This document shows positions 44,901 through 55,463 of a stretch of 55,463 nucleotides of DNA, in pieces. The position numbers and the translations under genes are program-made. Origin of the DNA: Syncephalis plumigaleata (Eukaryota; Zoopagomycota; Zoopagomycetes; Zoopagales; Piptocephalidaceae). The stretch covers positions 1 through 55,463 of the forward strand of contig JAIXMF010000048.1 in the NCBI GenBank assembly GCA_025201365.1, read 5' to 3'. Under the pieces are notes generated by a model. It was given only the letters and a program-made list of their open reading frames with translations, was not told the DNA's origin and ran no database searches. Numbering within the stretch: position 1 is the first letter of the stretch; each line of letters starts with the position of its first letter.

Positions 44901-46456
44901 TACAACACGAATACGACCATCGCTTAATGACTAGAATGCACGTGATTGTATTAGGTAATCCGTTACATCAGCTATTAACCAGTTACACGCCACTTACCAT
45001 AACAATCGCTTGTCGATTACACGATACTGCCATGACATCGGCGCGTGAATCAGTTAGTTTACGTATTATCTGATGTGTTTTCAACGAGTAGATAATGAGC
45101 ACAGTTCGCTCCGATGTATCGCCACTTGACTTTTCGTGCGTCTCCTTAACAGGACTAGCTCCATCGGAAGCGAATACAGGCGGTGGCAATGGCTCTTGCC
45201 AATTAGACTCGATGGCCGGTGCCGATCTAATATAAACCGAAAATGCTAACATTAGCGCGTCATCTAGTTATTGCTTGCCATCCACACTTACACGATAGCC
45301 AGCAATGGACGCACTTGACTTTGTGTATCGGTAGCATTCGTATGATTGGGAAGATGATCTCCAGGTAAATCCGATGGTTCAGGAATAATCTAGTTCATTG
45401 ATTAGATAATCACTATTGTGGTTGTCATTCCACTGACTCACCTGTAGATCCGTCACTTGTCCAACACCATGACCACGAATCGAGGCCATTTCACGTATCT
45501 CGTTAATGTTCGACACGTCCCAAATGTGGAAACCATCGGCGTAGCCCAATAGTAATGCTGTACGTCTACATCATAGCATCAAGTAATCAAGTAACTAATT
45601 AGCCGATCTACCTTGTACAATTCAATTGTAATTATTTACCGTCTCCAATCAGTATTATCGGTAGATTTCGCGTCAGTTGTCGTGTCTACTTGTGGTATCG
45701 GTAGTGCTTGGTCAAGTGCTTGGAATCTTGCACGTAACACACGTCTACCATCATTGAACATGGCCGCACCTCGTAATGGCTCATCGTTATCCATCGAGAA
45801 TTGGCCATAAGGAACAGGCAGTTTTCCATGTACTGGACCCATATCATGCGCGTACATCGGACCTGGATATGTCGCCTTACCGTCTGCGGATAAAGTCTCG
45901 CGATGATAATCAGCATAGGATGACATCTGATGATGGTGATGGTGATGATGATGATTGAAACCGCTGAAACTGGCAGCTTCATTGGGCCAAGGACCACGAG
46001 TAACTCGTTGATTAGCAGCAATGGCTCGATGTCCGGAATGAGTAACGGTGTAATGATTATTAGCCGTTTGCGAACGCTGCCGATACTGCTGATGGGTCTG
46101 CGGATAGGAGCCCACTAGCAGTGACGGCGATGCTGACCTATTACCGACGGAAGCGTTGACATGTCGGCTCACAAAACTGGACAAATCATGAAACCGACTG
46201 GATACCGTATCTAAAACACTAGTTCCTCTATGATAGAGATGTTACATTAGTACAAGTGTATTTATGCTTAGTCTATCCTCTTATATCGTTGATTCTACTG
46301 TCAATTTAACACCGCTAACAAACAGCAAATAACTTACCGAGCTAAACGCGGCTCGACACGTATACCCATGCCTGAGGAGTCCGATCGTGCCAGCTGCTTG
46401 GGAGAGCCGGGCAACGACACTGAGGACGTGCTCTGATTCCGCCGATGGTCGCGCAT
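41956..46456 (-). CDS. BCAS3-like WD40 autophagy/cytoskeleton protein
   Basis: A large WD-repeat protein. In animals BCAS3 with PHAF1 binds PI3P at forming autophagosomes and also affects cell migration. The proposed start (46456) reads MRDHRRNQSTSSVSLPGSPK and splices in phase to GTSVLDTVSSRFHDLSSFVS. Blade-like blocks follow: TALLLGYADGFHIWDVSNIN, TVLIIYSLKTHQIIRKLTDS, VFSLGSRWIAYACTTPPPP. Then come CSALVFDPSGFRLVTVSSRG and INDLVFDYESRWLAVSTGHG then TTHVFRLPS, the BCAS3 hallmark. The BCAS3 domain follows with HAEIVTYPPNYARLLWNQPG then FQFQVFDPSARGDGGDLLA. The C-terminal exon is Ser/Asp-rich and ends SSIRWFDD. At least eight exons. Confidence is high for the family, moderate for the 5' exon. 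Confidence 0.82.
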
Positions 46457-46700
46457 CGCCGTTGAACGGCCAGAGGCTAATAGAGGCGCTGACCACTATA
46501 GAAAGAATATCCACCCGTCGGCAGTACTTCTCTCGACTAGCTAGGAAATAACCGGGTATTCGGCGATAAGTGCTGGGCTGGGCTGTGGCCAAGGTACAGA
46601 AACGTAGTCTACAAGGCGTAAATGGCCGCGAGTGGTGCCACTAGAATGTAAACTACAATGAATTACAGATAAATTGCTTAGCAACCACAATGATTCGCTA

Positions 46701-46732
46701 AGATAGATATAGATAGATAGATAGATAGATAT
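46701..46732. repeat. GATA-type tetranucleotide microsatellite
   Basis: AGATAGATATAGATAGATAG-type tract upstream of BCAS3. Similar ATAG/TATC tracts occur at about 53219-53236 and 55381-55398. Confidence 0.8.
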
Positions 46733-48087
46733 AAATAAACTGAATAGAAAGGGAGATAGCCTTTGAAATGCGCTCTTAGAGAACGGGTAAATACAACGGA
46801 GTAAATCCGATAGAGTGGATGACCTCTGATGACAAAGGATGATACTAAGGACTGTAGTAGTAATAGGAATGACGATATTGTTGTTGCTATTGATGATGAT
46901 GACGATGATGTTGTTGTTGTTGATGAGATGCGAATATCAATTAGATGAATGAATGTCAATTAACAGCGTGACCACAGAAACACAGTCACACCAACGTGGC
47001 AATTTCAAGGTGGAATGATCACGTGGATACGAGATCTACTAGGTTTGCGTAGATGATGAGCTGTGTACCGTATGTATTAATTGTCTAAGAACAAGTAGAA
47101 TAGGTGTAAATAGAGAGTGAAAGGGAAGTAGAATAGCTGAGAAGAACTACGATAAGCTAGATAAACAAACAAGTGTAGATGACAACTGCCTCAAATAAAG
47201 ATGAACAAGTAATCTATCGCGCTACGGAAATCAAGTCAATAGATTAGATTCAACTATTGGTCCAAGCGTTACGGTTAGCTTTGCCAGTAGCGGTACAGCA
47301 AGTTATACTAGATAATAAAATAGGCGTGTACTTGTCGTAGAGCACACTTACAATAGGGAACAGACACAATTAAGGGGAGTGACGCACACCGAGGTGGTTA
47401 TGAGTGGCTTAGAGAGTATGAGTCACTTCTTAGTCGAGCCAAGTATTACCACAGGTATTCAAGATGAGATTAGAAACGCAATAACAACGTAGAGATGACG
47501 AGAATATAACGAACGATGAAAGAGTAGTAATGAGATGTGGAATGGAAATAATAACAATAGCAATAACACGGCTGCATACTTCTACACCATGCTTACCTTA
47601 TGGTTGATAGAGAATAGAACGTGACGCTTAACACGCTGAATCCGGCTTTGCGTATGGAATTGCAGTGAGTTAACACGCAAGGATAGAAAAGATAATGAGT
47701 GAATGAGTAAATGAGTGAGTGAGTGTAAGGAAGAGAGGAATAAGAAGTGGTATCCCAAGCCAGCAATCCTATGATCACTAATATATATATATAGAAATAT
47801 ATAGAAATATAGAGATATATGTGCGTGTGTGTATTGCTGAAGGAAGTAGCTTGGCAGACGTACGTTTATTCCTGCTCACAATACTAAAAGTGCTAAATGG
47901 AGATAGAATGGCAGGATAAAAGTAAAGGATAGAAAGTAGAATCAAGGCAAATGAACAAACCGCTATAAGAGTGTAAAAGAATGACAGACAACAATAGAAG
48001 GTTTTAACAAATTAAAGAAGGGAGTAGCGAATATCAATGTCAAGGATATATTGAGAATGGATGCGATGATGTATGGAACGTCACTTA

Positions 48088-48315
48088 CAGACTTTTTCCA
48101 TCCAATTTGCGCAGTTAGCCATTTGTTGTTACGAATAAATAATAGTTATCACTCATTGTAATATGTGAGTAGCAATAATTCTCAACTACTAGGGCAATGA
48201 CTACTACTTAATGATAATAGTAATGCGATAATGGTGTTAACAATTGTGTTAATCTATCTATTAACAAACTACAAATGTTAAAGGATAAATGCGCAAATTG
48301 GATGGAAAACCCCTG
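48088..48315. mobile_element. Tc1/mariner-type MITE (copy D)
   Basis: 228 bp flanked by TA. Left end CAGACTTTTTCCATCCAATT, right end AATTGGATGGAAAACCCCTG, with about 25 bp of terminal inverted repeat shared with copy A. The inner arms are asymmetric (AGTTAGCCATTTGTTGTTAC on the left, TGTTAATCTATCTATTAAC on the right). Non-coding. Confidence 0.8.
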
Positions 48316-49705
48316 TACTAAGTGAAGTAGCGTGGATGAGACCATGACAATGACATATTCAATAGTAATATTTCCCATTTATTCACACACTGATCAATTA
48401 TTATTAATATACAAATTGTATTCTGTTTGAACCAAACGATACATGCTTTATTTCACTTTATCGCATTGTTTAAATGCAAAAAAGGAGTATGAACGTATAT
48501 TAACATGCTTCATATAAACAAATCAATAAACTAAACACCATAATATACAGACACGCTTAAGGAAGCACTACTTGTCATTGCATTGATACCAATTAATGAG
48601 ACGTTGGCTAGTGCTCAGTCTAATGTAATACGCATAAAATAGCAACAGTGACATAGTAATTCTCAATCGCATTACATTGTAGTCTACCAATAATACAATG
48701 AATCAAGGAAACTCCATTGGCATTTGAATCTATTCAATCGATTAGCATGTACACCATTATATTGGCAATGTAGATCGGATAGCCTACATACATACACACT
48801 TACATACAAATCTATAGATGCATGGTGGCTATGACGACAAGTAAATTACTTCAAAATGCAAGGAGCCAATTGCTCATCAACCAACCAAAATTAGATCTAA
48901 TAATCCTGTATGTGTGGCCTCCTCTCTATTCTCCAAGGCACTCTACTTGTTCTCTCTTCTTGCTCTCGTCTTCCTAAACCTCTTTCCCTAATATTGTCGT
49001 CATTTCCCATCGTTGACTTTGCCACTCTCTACATTCGATTTTCCATCTTGAATATTGCTTATTCATCACGCACATCTCAAATACTATCTCCAGATTACAG
49101 CGCTACTTTGAGCATCTATTATTTGCATATTGCATTGTCCAGCCATACGCGGTTTGCAATCAGCTTGTTTTTCCATCGCCTTCGTGACTGAAACTACAAA
49201 CGCAAAACGGTCACACTAGCGCAAAATACGAAAATACATAGCCACTGTGGTGGGTATATGCGAGATTCGTTCGCTACAACTATTACGCCGTGTATTGGAA
49301 GGGCTAGTGACTTCAATGCTACATTCCTCGACGTCCTCTTATTCCCGTTTCCTCTTTACTGTCCACCTCAATCAATCTCTCTCTTCTGCCATTTGATCTC
49401 TTTTTCTTTTTACTTGCTTACTTGCTTGCTTTCTTCCTATTGTTGCTAGGCTATCGTCAATAGTGCGTGCACCCTGGCCGGTAGAAGTATAGAGGCATCC
49501 TATATATACATATCTATATATATATATTAAACGATATTCACTCGTGATTGTACTGCGTATACACATACTTGCATCTCTACTACTATTACCACCACCAACT
49601 CTAGCCTCTCCTATTCATCACTGCCACTTTTACGCACGCACGCACTCACACTCATTCGCTCTCTCGCTCTCTTTCTCGCTCTATTGCACGTTGCGTGACC
49701 ACGAT

Positions 49706-52206
49706 ATGACCAGTTCGATGCGTGGTCCCTACGGCAACGGTTCTCCTCCTATTCGATCTGGATCACCAGCTTCTTCATCGCAATCGAGTCCTTACCATCC
49801 ACCAGTTTATCTTTCTCAAACTCAACGCTACAGCATGTCAATGAAAGCGACTAATTTTGGCATGGCTAGTGCTACAATGGTGACGGCACCGGCCAATTCC
49901 ATGGCACTGGGTGGCCTACCTAACACCGGCTACGGTATGCCCAACGGGTTGGTTAATATGACGCCTCAACGACAGCAGCAGCTCTCGTTGCAACAGCTCT
50001 CGCGTCAATCGTCGGCTCCTCACCATCATGCACGATTAGCCACGGCGGTAGCTCGACGAGATATTAATCTGCAAAACGCGGCTGCTCACGTCAACGGCAG
50101 CGATAACAGAACACCAACTGAAGAAATTTTAGCATTAAACCTAAATGGTCAACGTAACTATCCCAATGACGACACAGCCAATGGTAGTCAGACGATGACG
50201 AGTCAGGGCGATAATGGTGGTAGTGGTAGTGGTAATAGTGCTACTGGTGCTGGTGCTGGTGCTACCGCATCTAATGGCAATGGCACACAACGCTGGCACT
50301 CGCTTGATTTAGGCGGGATGGGACTACGCAACTTGTGTCCGGAATTATTCCGCTACAATTTTCTTACCTCGCTCTATGTTAATCACAATCAGTTAAACTA
50401 TCTGCCATCGTCCATAGCACAGTTGCGTACGCTTCGTTTACTAGATGCCAGTGGTAACAAGCTTACCTCCATCCCGTCAGAGCTTGGCTTACTGGTCGAA
50501 CTACGTGAACTATTATTGTTTGATAACTTGCTTACAGAATTGCCGCCTGAGCTTGGTACGCTCTTTCAATTGGAAACACTAGGTCTTGAGGGTAATCCAA
50601 TACAAGAACCAATTAAAAGCATGCTTGCTACGGAGAACACGCCAGCGATTACAGGCTATCTACGCGATAATTGTCCACGTAAGTTGACTCATGCCACATC
50701 TACGATGATCGCACGTGTTCATTCCTAATTAACGCATCCTGCTCATTTGTCGTAATAATTACTATGATTATTACTATTAGCCCCGGCCCCACCTCTTGAA
50801 CGAGAATGGAAACATTTCGAGCCTGACCCGTCAACCGGCGGTATGCAAACACATATGGCAGTATCGAGAGTTAGAACACTGACCGATGATGCTAGATCCA
50901 TTCACGATTATGAGCTACAATATCTTATGCGAAAAGTACGCTACCTCCTCCCAGTACAGCTACACGCCTTCATGGGCATTGGCATGGGACAGCCGACGCG
51001 AAGTGATTATCCAAGAGATTAAAGCCATTGACGCCGATCTGATCTGCCTACAAGAAGTGGAAGCCGGTCAATATGAAGAGTTCTTTACTCATCATTTGAA
51101 GTCAACGCACGAGTCCGTATTCTGGCAGAAATCACGCGCTAAGACCATGCCTAACAAGGAGAAACGAACGGTAGATGGTTGTGCCACATTCTACCGATCA
51201 TCAGTGTAAGCATCACCAATAATAGAGGAACTAATACGCGATGATAGTAATAATCATTTTACTCTTAACCAATATATGTGATATCTAGTTTCCAATTGAT
51301 CGATCACAAGATTATCGAATTCAGCGAGATTGCCATTCAACGATCGGATTTCCAGAAGACGGACGAGATATTCCAGCGATTTATGAGTAAGGATAATATT
51401 GCAGGCGTGGCGTTCTTCCGTCACATTGCCACGGGTCTGCCTATTATCGTAGCAAATACGCATATACACTGGAATCCAGAATATAAAGACGTGAAACTCG
51501 TTCAAATAGCTATGCTTATGCAGGAACTTGAGACAATGACCGCGCAATGGATCAAGGAGCATCCCGCCATTACCGCGGCTACTAACGGGCCCAAGTACAC
51601 TCAGGGCTCACAGGTGCCTACGCTGGTCGTCGGCGACATGAATTCCGAGCCAAATAGCGGCGTATTCGAGTTCCTTAGTAAGGGAGCACTCCAACCGGAT
51701 CATCCCGATTTCGCTCAACAGACATACGGTAGTTTCTGCGAGGATGGCGTTAAGCATCGTTTACAATTACGCAGTGCCTATATTGACTTGCCAGATATGC
51801 GCTACACGAATTATACGCCTAAATTCAAAGGAGTTATCGATTACATCTGGTACAATGGTAGTTCATTAACGTGTGGCGGTGCATTAGGCCCGGTCGATCC
51901 TGCCTATCTATCCCGTATAGTTGGCTGTCCCGATGCCAACTTCCCTTCAGAGTAAGTGATCCCTATTCTACCACCACTACTACTACTAGCTACGTCAATA
52001 TTAATCGATATTATTACTATTTGTTATGATTACGTGGCAATAGTCACTTTAGTCTACTCGCTGAACTAAGGTTTAAATCCACCATATCATCCATTCGCGG
52101 CACAGCTGCTCAAGGTGGTGCCAGTCACCATCATGGCAATAGCAATCATGGTACTGGTATTAATGGCAACAGCCGACGTGCCTTCACCTATCGAAAAACA
52201 TCGTAA
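49706..52206 (+). CDS. CCR4: CCR4 poly(A) deadenylase
   Basis: Catalytic mRNA deadenylase of the CCR4-NOT complex. The long N-terminal exon is Gln/Asn/Ser-rich and then has leucine-rich repeats ([60 protein letters not shown]) that in yeast bind CAF1. After an intron comes [17 protein letters not shown], then by a short GTATGC...CTAG intron [16 protein letters not shown]. The nuclease domain (exonuclease-endonuclease-phosphatase fold) shows [58 protein letters not shown] and [33 protein letters not shown] is formed across the last intron. The Glu of LQEVE, the Asp/Asn of GDMN and the final Asp-His are present. The ATG at 49706 is used because the frame upstream has no ATG start. Confidence 0.93.
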
Positions 52207-52931
52207 ACTCAATTTGCACTCAAGGCACTGTTGTATTTCACAATATTTTCTCTTACTTTCTTCTTCTTCTTCTTCTTTATTTCACTTGTTTTGATGTGGA
52301 TCTACACTCTTGTGTAGTTGATATGATCTACTTATATCAGCAGAGATCGATTATGATGTAGTATAGGATTCGTTGGGACGTGTAGATTCATGTTAGCCAA
52401 GAATCATTCATACTATACACGATAGTGATATTTCCCATCATTTCAGTACTTTTTTTGTTCGTTACAACAGCGTATGTTTGTCATTCTCCTCTTCATTCGA
52501 CCTGCTTCTAGCTCATTCAATGATATACATTTATGGCCATCATGTGGTACATTAATTTGTTGTTTACGATCTAGTATCGACATGCATTACCTAGTTTTAT
52601 TTATGTAATCATGTTGATACTATTACTCTACTCTCTCTCATTCTCGTTCTCCCTTTATCCTCTTTATCCTCATTATCCTTACAAATCATCCTCCTCTTAC
52701 GAGCATTCATATATCACCTCTCTTGTTTCTGTGCTGTATGTATACGCGTTAGAAGTAGGCGATGTGATCATCGCTGTTATATCTTACTGTTGCGGTTGTT
52801 GTTACTGTTTGGCATTCAATAAAAGGAAATCTTCAAAATACATGCTTTACTGGAAATGTCACCACAATTATATATAAAGAAAGAAAGAGATATAGTCAAA
52901 TAATTACTGTTCTAATGGTCTAATGATTAGA
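52207..52931. other. Intergenic between convergent CCR4 and VMA22
   Basis: 3' flanks of both genes. TTC-repeat tract at about 52260-52277 and CATTCAATAAAAGG (possible polyadenylation signal) at about 52812. A frame at 52611 is not supported. Confidence 0.45.
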
Positions 52932-54069
52932 CTACACACCACCGCTGTTACTGCCATTACTTAATGCAAACTCATTTGTTTCCCAGTCTGTTGATGATAC
53001 ACCAGATGTCAATAAGGAGGGTGATAATGCTAGACTATCCTCTTGACTACACGTTGTAGGTAATGATGAGGCAAGTTCCTCTTGTTGCCATTGTCGTTTT
53101 TGTGCTAACAATTGAGCAATACGCTTTTCATGAGCTAGAATATTGGCACGTAGACTGGCTAGATGTACCATGTCCGTGATTCCTAAATACATCAAATATT
53201 AATCATTATTATAATCTATTTATCTATCTATCTATCTACGCACCTTGTCGGAATTGTGTTTGTGCTGCACGTAATGCTCCTGGTACTAGAACGCCATACC
53301 ACGTCACAGGATCGCGTTTGCCTGCATTGGTCCATGTACGCATTCGTGTCATACGAAAGGCCTCCTTCTTGGGAGGTGCTCCCATCCCACTACCGTGATA
53401 CAAGTTGGATTCGTTCCTTTGTCCTGAGACTTCTGTTGCTGTTGTTCCTATGCCTGAATGTGACATATTATTAGAAGCAGCGGTAGTATGATAATTAAAG
53501 GATGATGACGACGATGCCGATGCCGTATTCATATCCATACGATGTCTAGAGGTGAGTGCGGTGGGACTGTGCACTTCAATCGCTGTTGCCGGTTCGCCCA
53601 TAGCATTTCTATAGCCATCCTCGTCTTCGTCTCCGTCGTTGTTATCGGCAGCTGGCATTTCAAAAGGTGTCACTTTAAGCTGGAAACTAGTGGCATCCAC
53701 ACTATTACTATCTTCCGTATTCTCCTCTGTCAATTGACTGGAATGACATATTAGTACATGGCATTGTTTTCTGCTCCTATTCCTAACTTACATGGTTAGA
53801 CTGGCTAACATACGACGATCGTATTGTGAGCTTGACAAGTGTCGTGAGCCCATAATGAATTTTGCTTGCGTCAGTTGCAGGAACCCCTATATTCTCGCGT
53901 AGCAGTTTAAGTAAGAAAGTAAGTGGAGGAGTTCGGCCCTATTGTAGAATATAACTATTCTTACCTGGTTCATATGAAGACTAATTCTTTCGCTTCGTGA
54001 CCGATAAGCCATAACTAGTTCTAGATGCTCCACTAGTAATGCGTCCAACTGCTCGCATAGATGCTCCAT
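52932..54069 (-). CDS. VMA22: V-ATPase assembly factor VMA22 (CCDC115)
   Basis: An ER factor that, with Vma12 and Vma21, assembles the V-ATPase Vo sector. The first exon, from the ATG at 54069, is helical (MEHLCEQLDALLVEHLELVM). The second reads GFLQLTQAKFIMGSRHLSSS then QYDRRMLASLTM, matching the GxxxLxxARYxMG block of the family. A long acidic, Ser-rich exon follows (FEMPAADNNDGDEDEDGYRN). It ends in RDPVTWYGVLVPGALRAAQT then QFRQG, the RDPxxWFGxLVPxxLRxAQxxF signature. The last exon reads VHLASLRANILAHEKRIAQL plus a variable tail. Introns are phase-consistent. Confidence 0.88.
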
Positions 54070-54710
54070 GATTGTTGAATACAATTAGTACTAGTTATGG
54101 TCAACGTAATGACAAAAGTAATAAGTGACCCATAAGCTGGAAGAAACTAACGAGGAGAAACGAGTATCACGCAGTATATACTCGACAAGCTTTACTGTGT
54201 CTAGAAGGCCTAATCGCGCAGCCAATATCAATAAAGAATAAATGTATAACGATAACTTGTATAGAGGCAACAGTCGGTTGAACGAACTAGAACGGGAAAT
54301 AAGGGAAAGTGAAAGTGGAAGTAAAAGTGGCGGCTAAAAATCGAAGCTGCAGCAGTGACTTTCGCTCTACGTTTTTGTCACCTCCCATATTAAGGAGCAA
54401 GCTACGGATAGCGGATAAACACACATACAACTTGCTACTTTTACTAGTCTAATTAGTATTGCACTCGTAGATAAGCTATACTAGAAGCGAATCTGTTATC
54501 GTTTAAGATTTGACTGAATTCTAACATGAACCAATATGCTAGGCCACGCAATCATGTCAATGTCCTTGGAGTTTAGAGATAAAAAGATGGGTTTATGTTA
54601 AAATTTTCTTTCACGCAAATTGAAAAAAGATGCCATCGACACGTAATAATAATGATCAACTTTATTATCATATTTGTTCGAAATAAACCACTTAACACAC
54701 ATTATTGATA
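54070..54710. other. Divergent promoter between VMA22 and MetAP
   Basis: AT-rich, about 640 bp. A purine-rich tract near 54290-54330 and AAATAAAC just upstream of the MetAP start. No gene seen. Confidence 0.4.
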
Positions 54711-55463
54711 ATGACAATAGCCAGCACTATGCGATATACGCGACCATTATTCAATTATAGGAATCAGCAATGGCATCATGGCATGTGTCGTCAGTTGAAC
54801 ACGGCTGGCAGTGGTGTTCGATTATCGCCGCGTACATCCTCCATCAATCCTTCATCGCTTAGTGTATTGGGAGCAGCGACAAAACGATTCGGTCAATATC
54901 GCTTAGTACGACCTGCATCGCTTCGAGTAGGTGTGGCTCATGTTGAACGACGACCCGTACCGGCATCCGTCACTTGTCGTCCACCCTATGCCGATGAAGA
55001 AGGATCAGACTATGCCTATGAAGAAGAGGAGGGAAACGATGGATCTATCGAGTTAATAACGCGATCAGATCAAGTTGAGGGCATGCGAGCTGCCGGTCAA
55101 TTGGCGGCTCAAGCACTTCAACTAGCAGGACAAATAATCAAGGTAAGGCTTCGTTGTTAGCTTGTTTGTATAAGGTCGACTCACTATTGTATTTGCTATG
55201 TCATTAGCCGGGAGTAACGACAAATCAGTTGGACGAAGCTTTACACGAGTTTATTTGCAAACATGATGCTTATCCATCACCACTCAATTATCGCGGATTT
55301 CCACGATCGATTTGCACCTCAGTATCCAATGTAATTGCCCATGGTATTCCAGATGAGTTGCGTGATTATTCTAGCGAAAATAGATAGATAGATAGAAGAT
55401 TGTTGCTTAATTGATGCATGTTACGTTAGACGACTTTGGAGGATGGCGATATCAATCAATGTG
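54711..55463 (+). CDS. Methionine aminopeptidase type 1, organellar-like, 3' end outside window
   Basis: Removes N-terminal methionine from new proteins. The ATG at 54711 opens MTIASTMRYTRPLFNYRNQQ, a basic, acid-poor leader consistent with mitochondrial import. VERRPVPASVTCRPPY follows, resembling the segment before the catalytic domain of type 1 enzymes. The domain begins ITRSDQVEGMRAAGQLAAQA. After an intron it continues PGVTTNQLDEALHEFICKHD, AYPSPLNYRGFPRSICTSVS and NVIAHGIPD, including the substrate-site His of VxxHGIP. The next exon should give the first metal ligand in LEDGDI. That text is visible at 55437-55451 but in a frame that does not join cleanly (see findings). The window ends before the other ligands. 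Confidence 0.8.

Larger units (their letters stand above)
46457..49705. other. Long divergent promoter region between BCAS3 and CCR4
   Basis: About 3.2 kb without a gene I can support. Contents: an ATAG/GATA microsatellite (46701-46732), purine-rich DNA at 46980-47560, TATATA near 47780-47820 and MITE copy D. A CT-rich block from about 48905 to 49690 is probably the long leader of CCR4. Frames in the CT-rich part (48910-49191, 49258-49449) are composition artefacts. Confidence 0.5.

Noticed and set aside
48910-49191. 93-codon plus-strand frame with hydrophobic residues
   Set aside because: Lies in CT-rich leader DNA, has no ATG start and is Ser/Leu-rich only because of composition.
49544-49705. 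N-terminal extension of CCR4 resembling a signal peptide
   Set aside because: It starts from GTG, runs through CT-repeat leader sequence, and a signal peptide makes no sense on a cytoplasmic deadenylase. The ATG at 49706 is preferred.

Overview
The window is nuclear DNA from a fungus, probably an early-diverging lineage such as Zoopagomycota or Mucoromycota; that placement is inference. The genes are close together and split by many short introns (about 50-90 nt) with GTAAGT-like donors, TACTAAC/CTAAT branch sites and TAG/CAG acceptors. The genes are conserved eukaryotic housekeeping genes, and the transposons are of fungal type.

Layout. 1-13 kb: Lunapark (cut by the left edge), a Tc1/mariner-type element with a Fanzor/TnpB-like relic, MAT2B-like reductase, mitochondrial tRNA m1A58 methyltransferase, LCMT1, a 40-aa Cys-rich protein, FEN1, BLOC1S2 and a tandem pair of SAM methyltransferases. 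13-22 kb: an SRA1-domain protein, a poorly understood stretch, the microexon gene at 16371-18336, and a kinesin-10 (KIF22/Kid-like). 22-27 kb: two secreted kinase-fold proteins, one keeping HRD and one without catalytic residues. 27-35 kb: a Ty3/gypsy-type retrotransposon with two apparently identical 533-bp LTRs and a 5-bp target duplication. It lacks most of its integrase, is split by a 1,629-bp perfect foldback element, and sits beside a U6 snRNA gene. 35-55 kb: an Asn-rich protein, PPCS, a multi-pass membrane protein, BCD1, BCAS3, CCR4, VMA22/CCDC115 and the start of a type 1 methionine aminopeptidase.

The main discovery is at 16371-18336. A GC-rich signal-peptide exon ending in a dibasic site is followed by a tandem array of near-identical introns of about 82 nt. 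Each has GTAAGT/C at its start, TACTAAC (or a one-base variant) in the middle and AG at its end. They are separated by exactly three nucleotides, so each microexon is one codon. Joining exon 1, three leading microexons (3, 3 and 5 nt), eighteen one-codon exons and a 12-nt last exon gives one open frame of 56 codons plus stop. It reads as a small secreted, Kex2-type peptide precursor. If spliced as drawn, about 91% of the gene is intron, and any one-codon exon could be skipped without changing frame.

The housekeeping genes do not form an operon-like pathway. Several pairs are divergent and share short promoters: TRMT61B/LCMT1 about 100 bp apart, and the Cys-rich protein/FEN1 about 260 bp apart. 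Secreted proteins (microexon peptide, kinase, pseudokinase) cluster between 16 and 27 kb next to the transposon-rich segment, which resembles an effector-type neighbourhood; this is inference.
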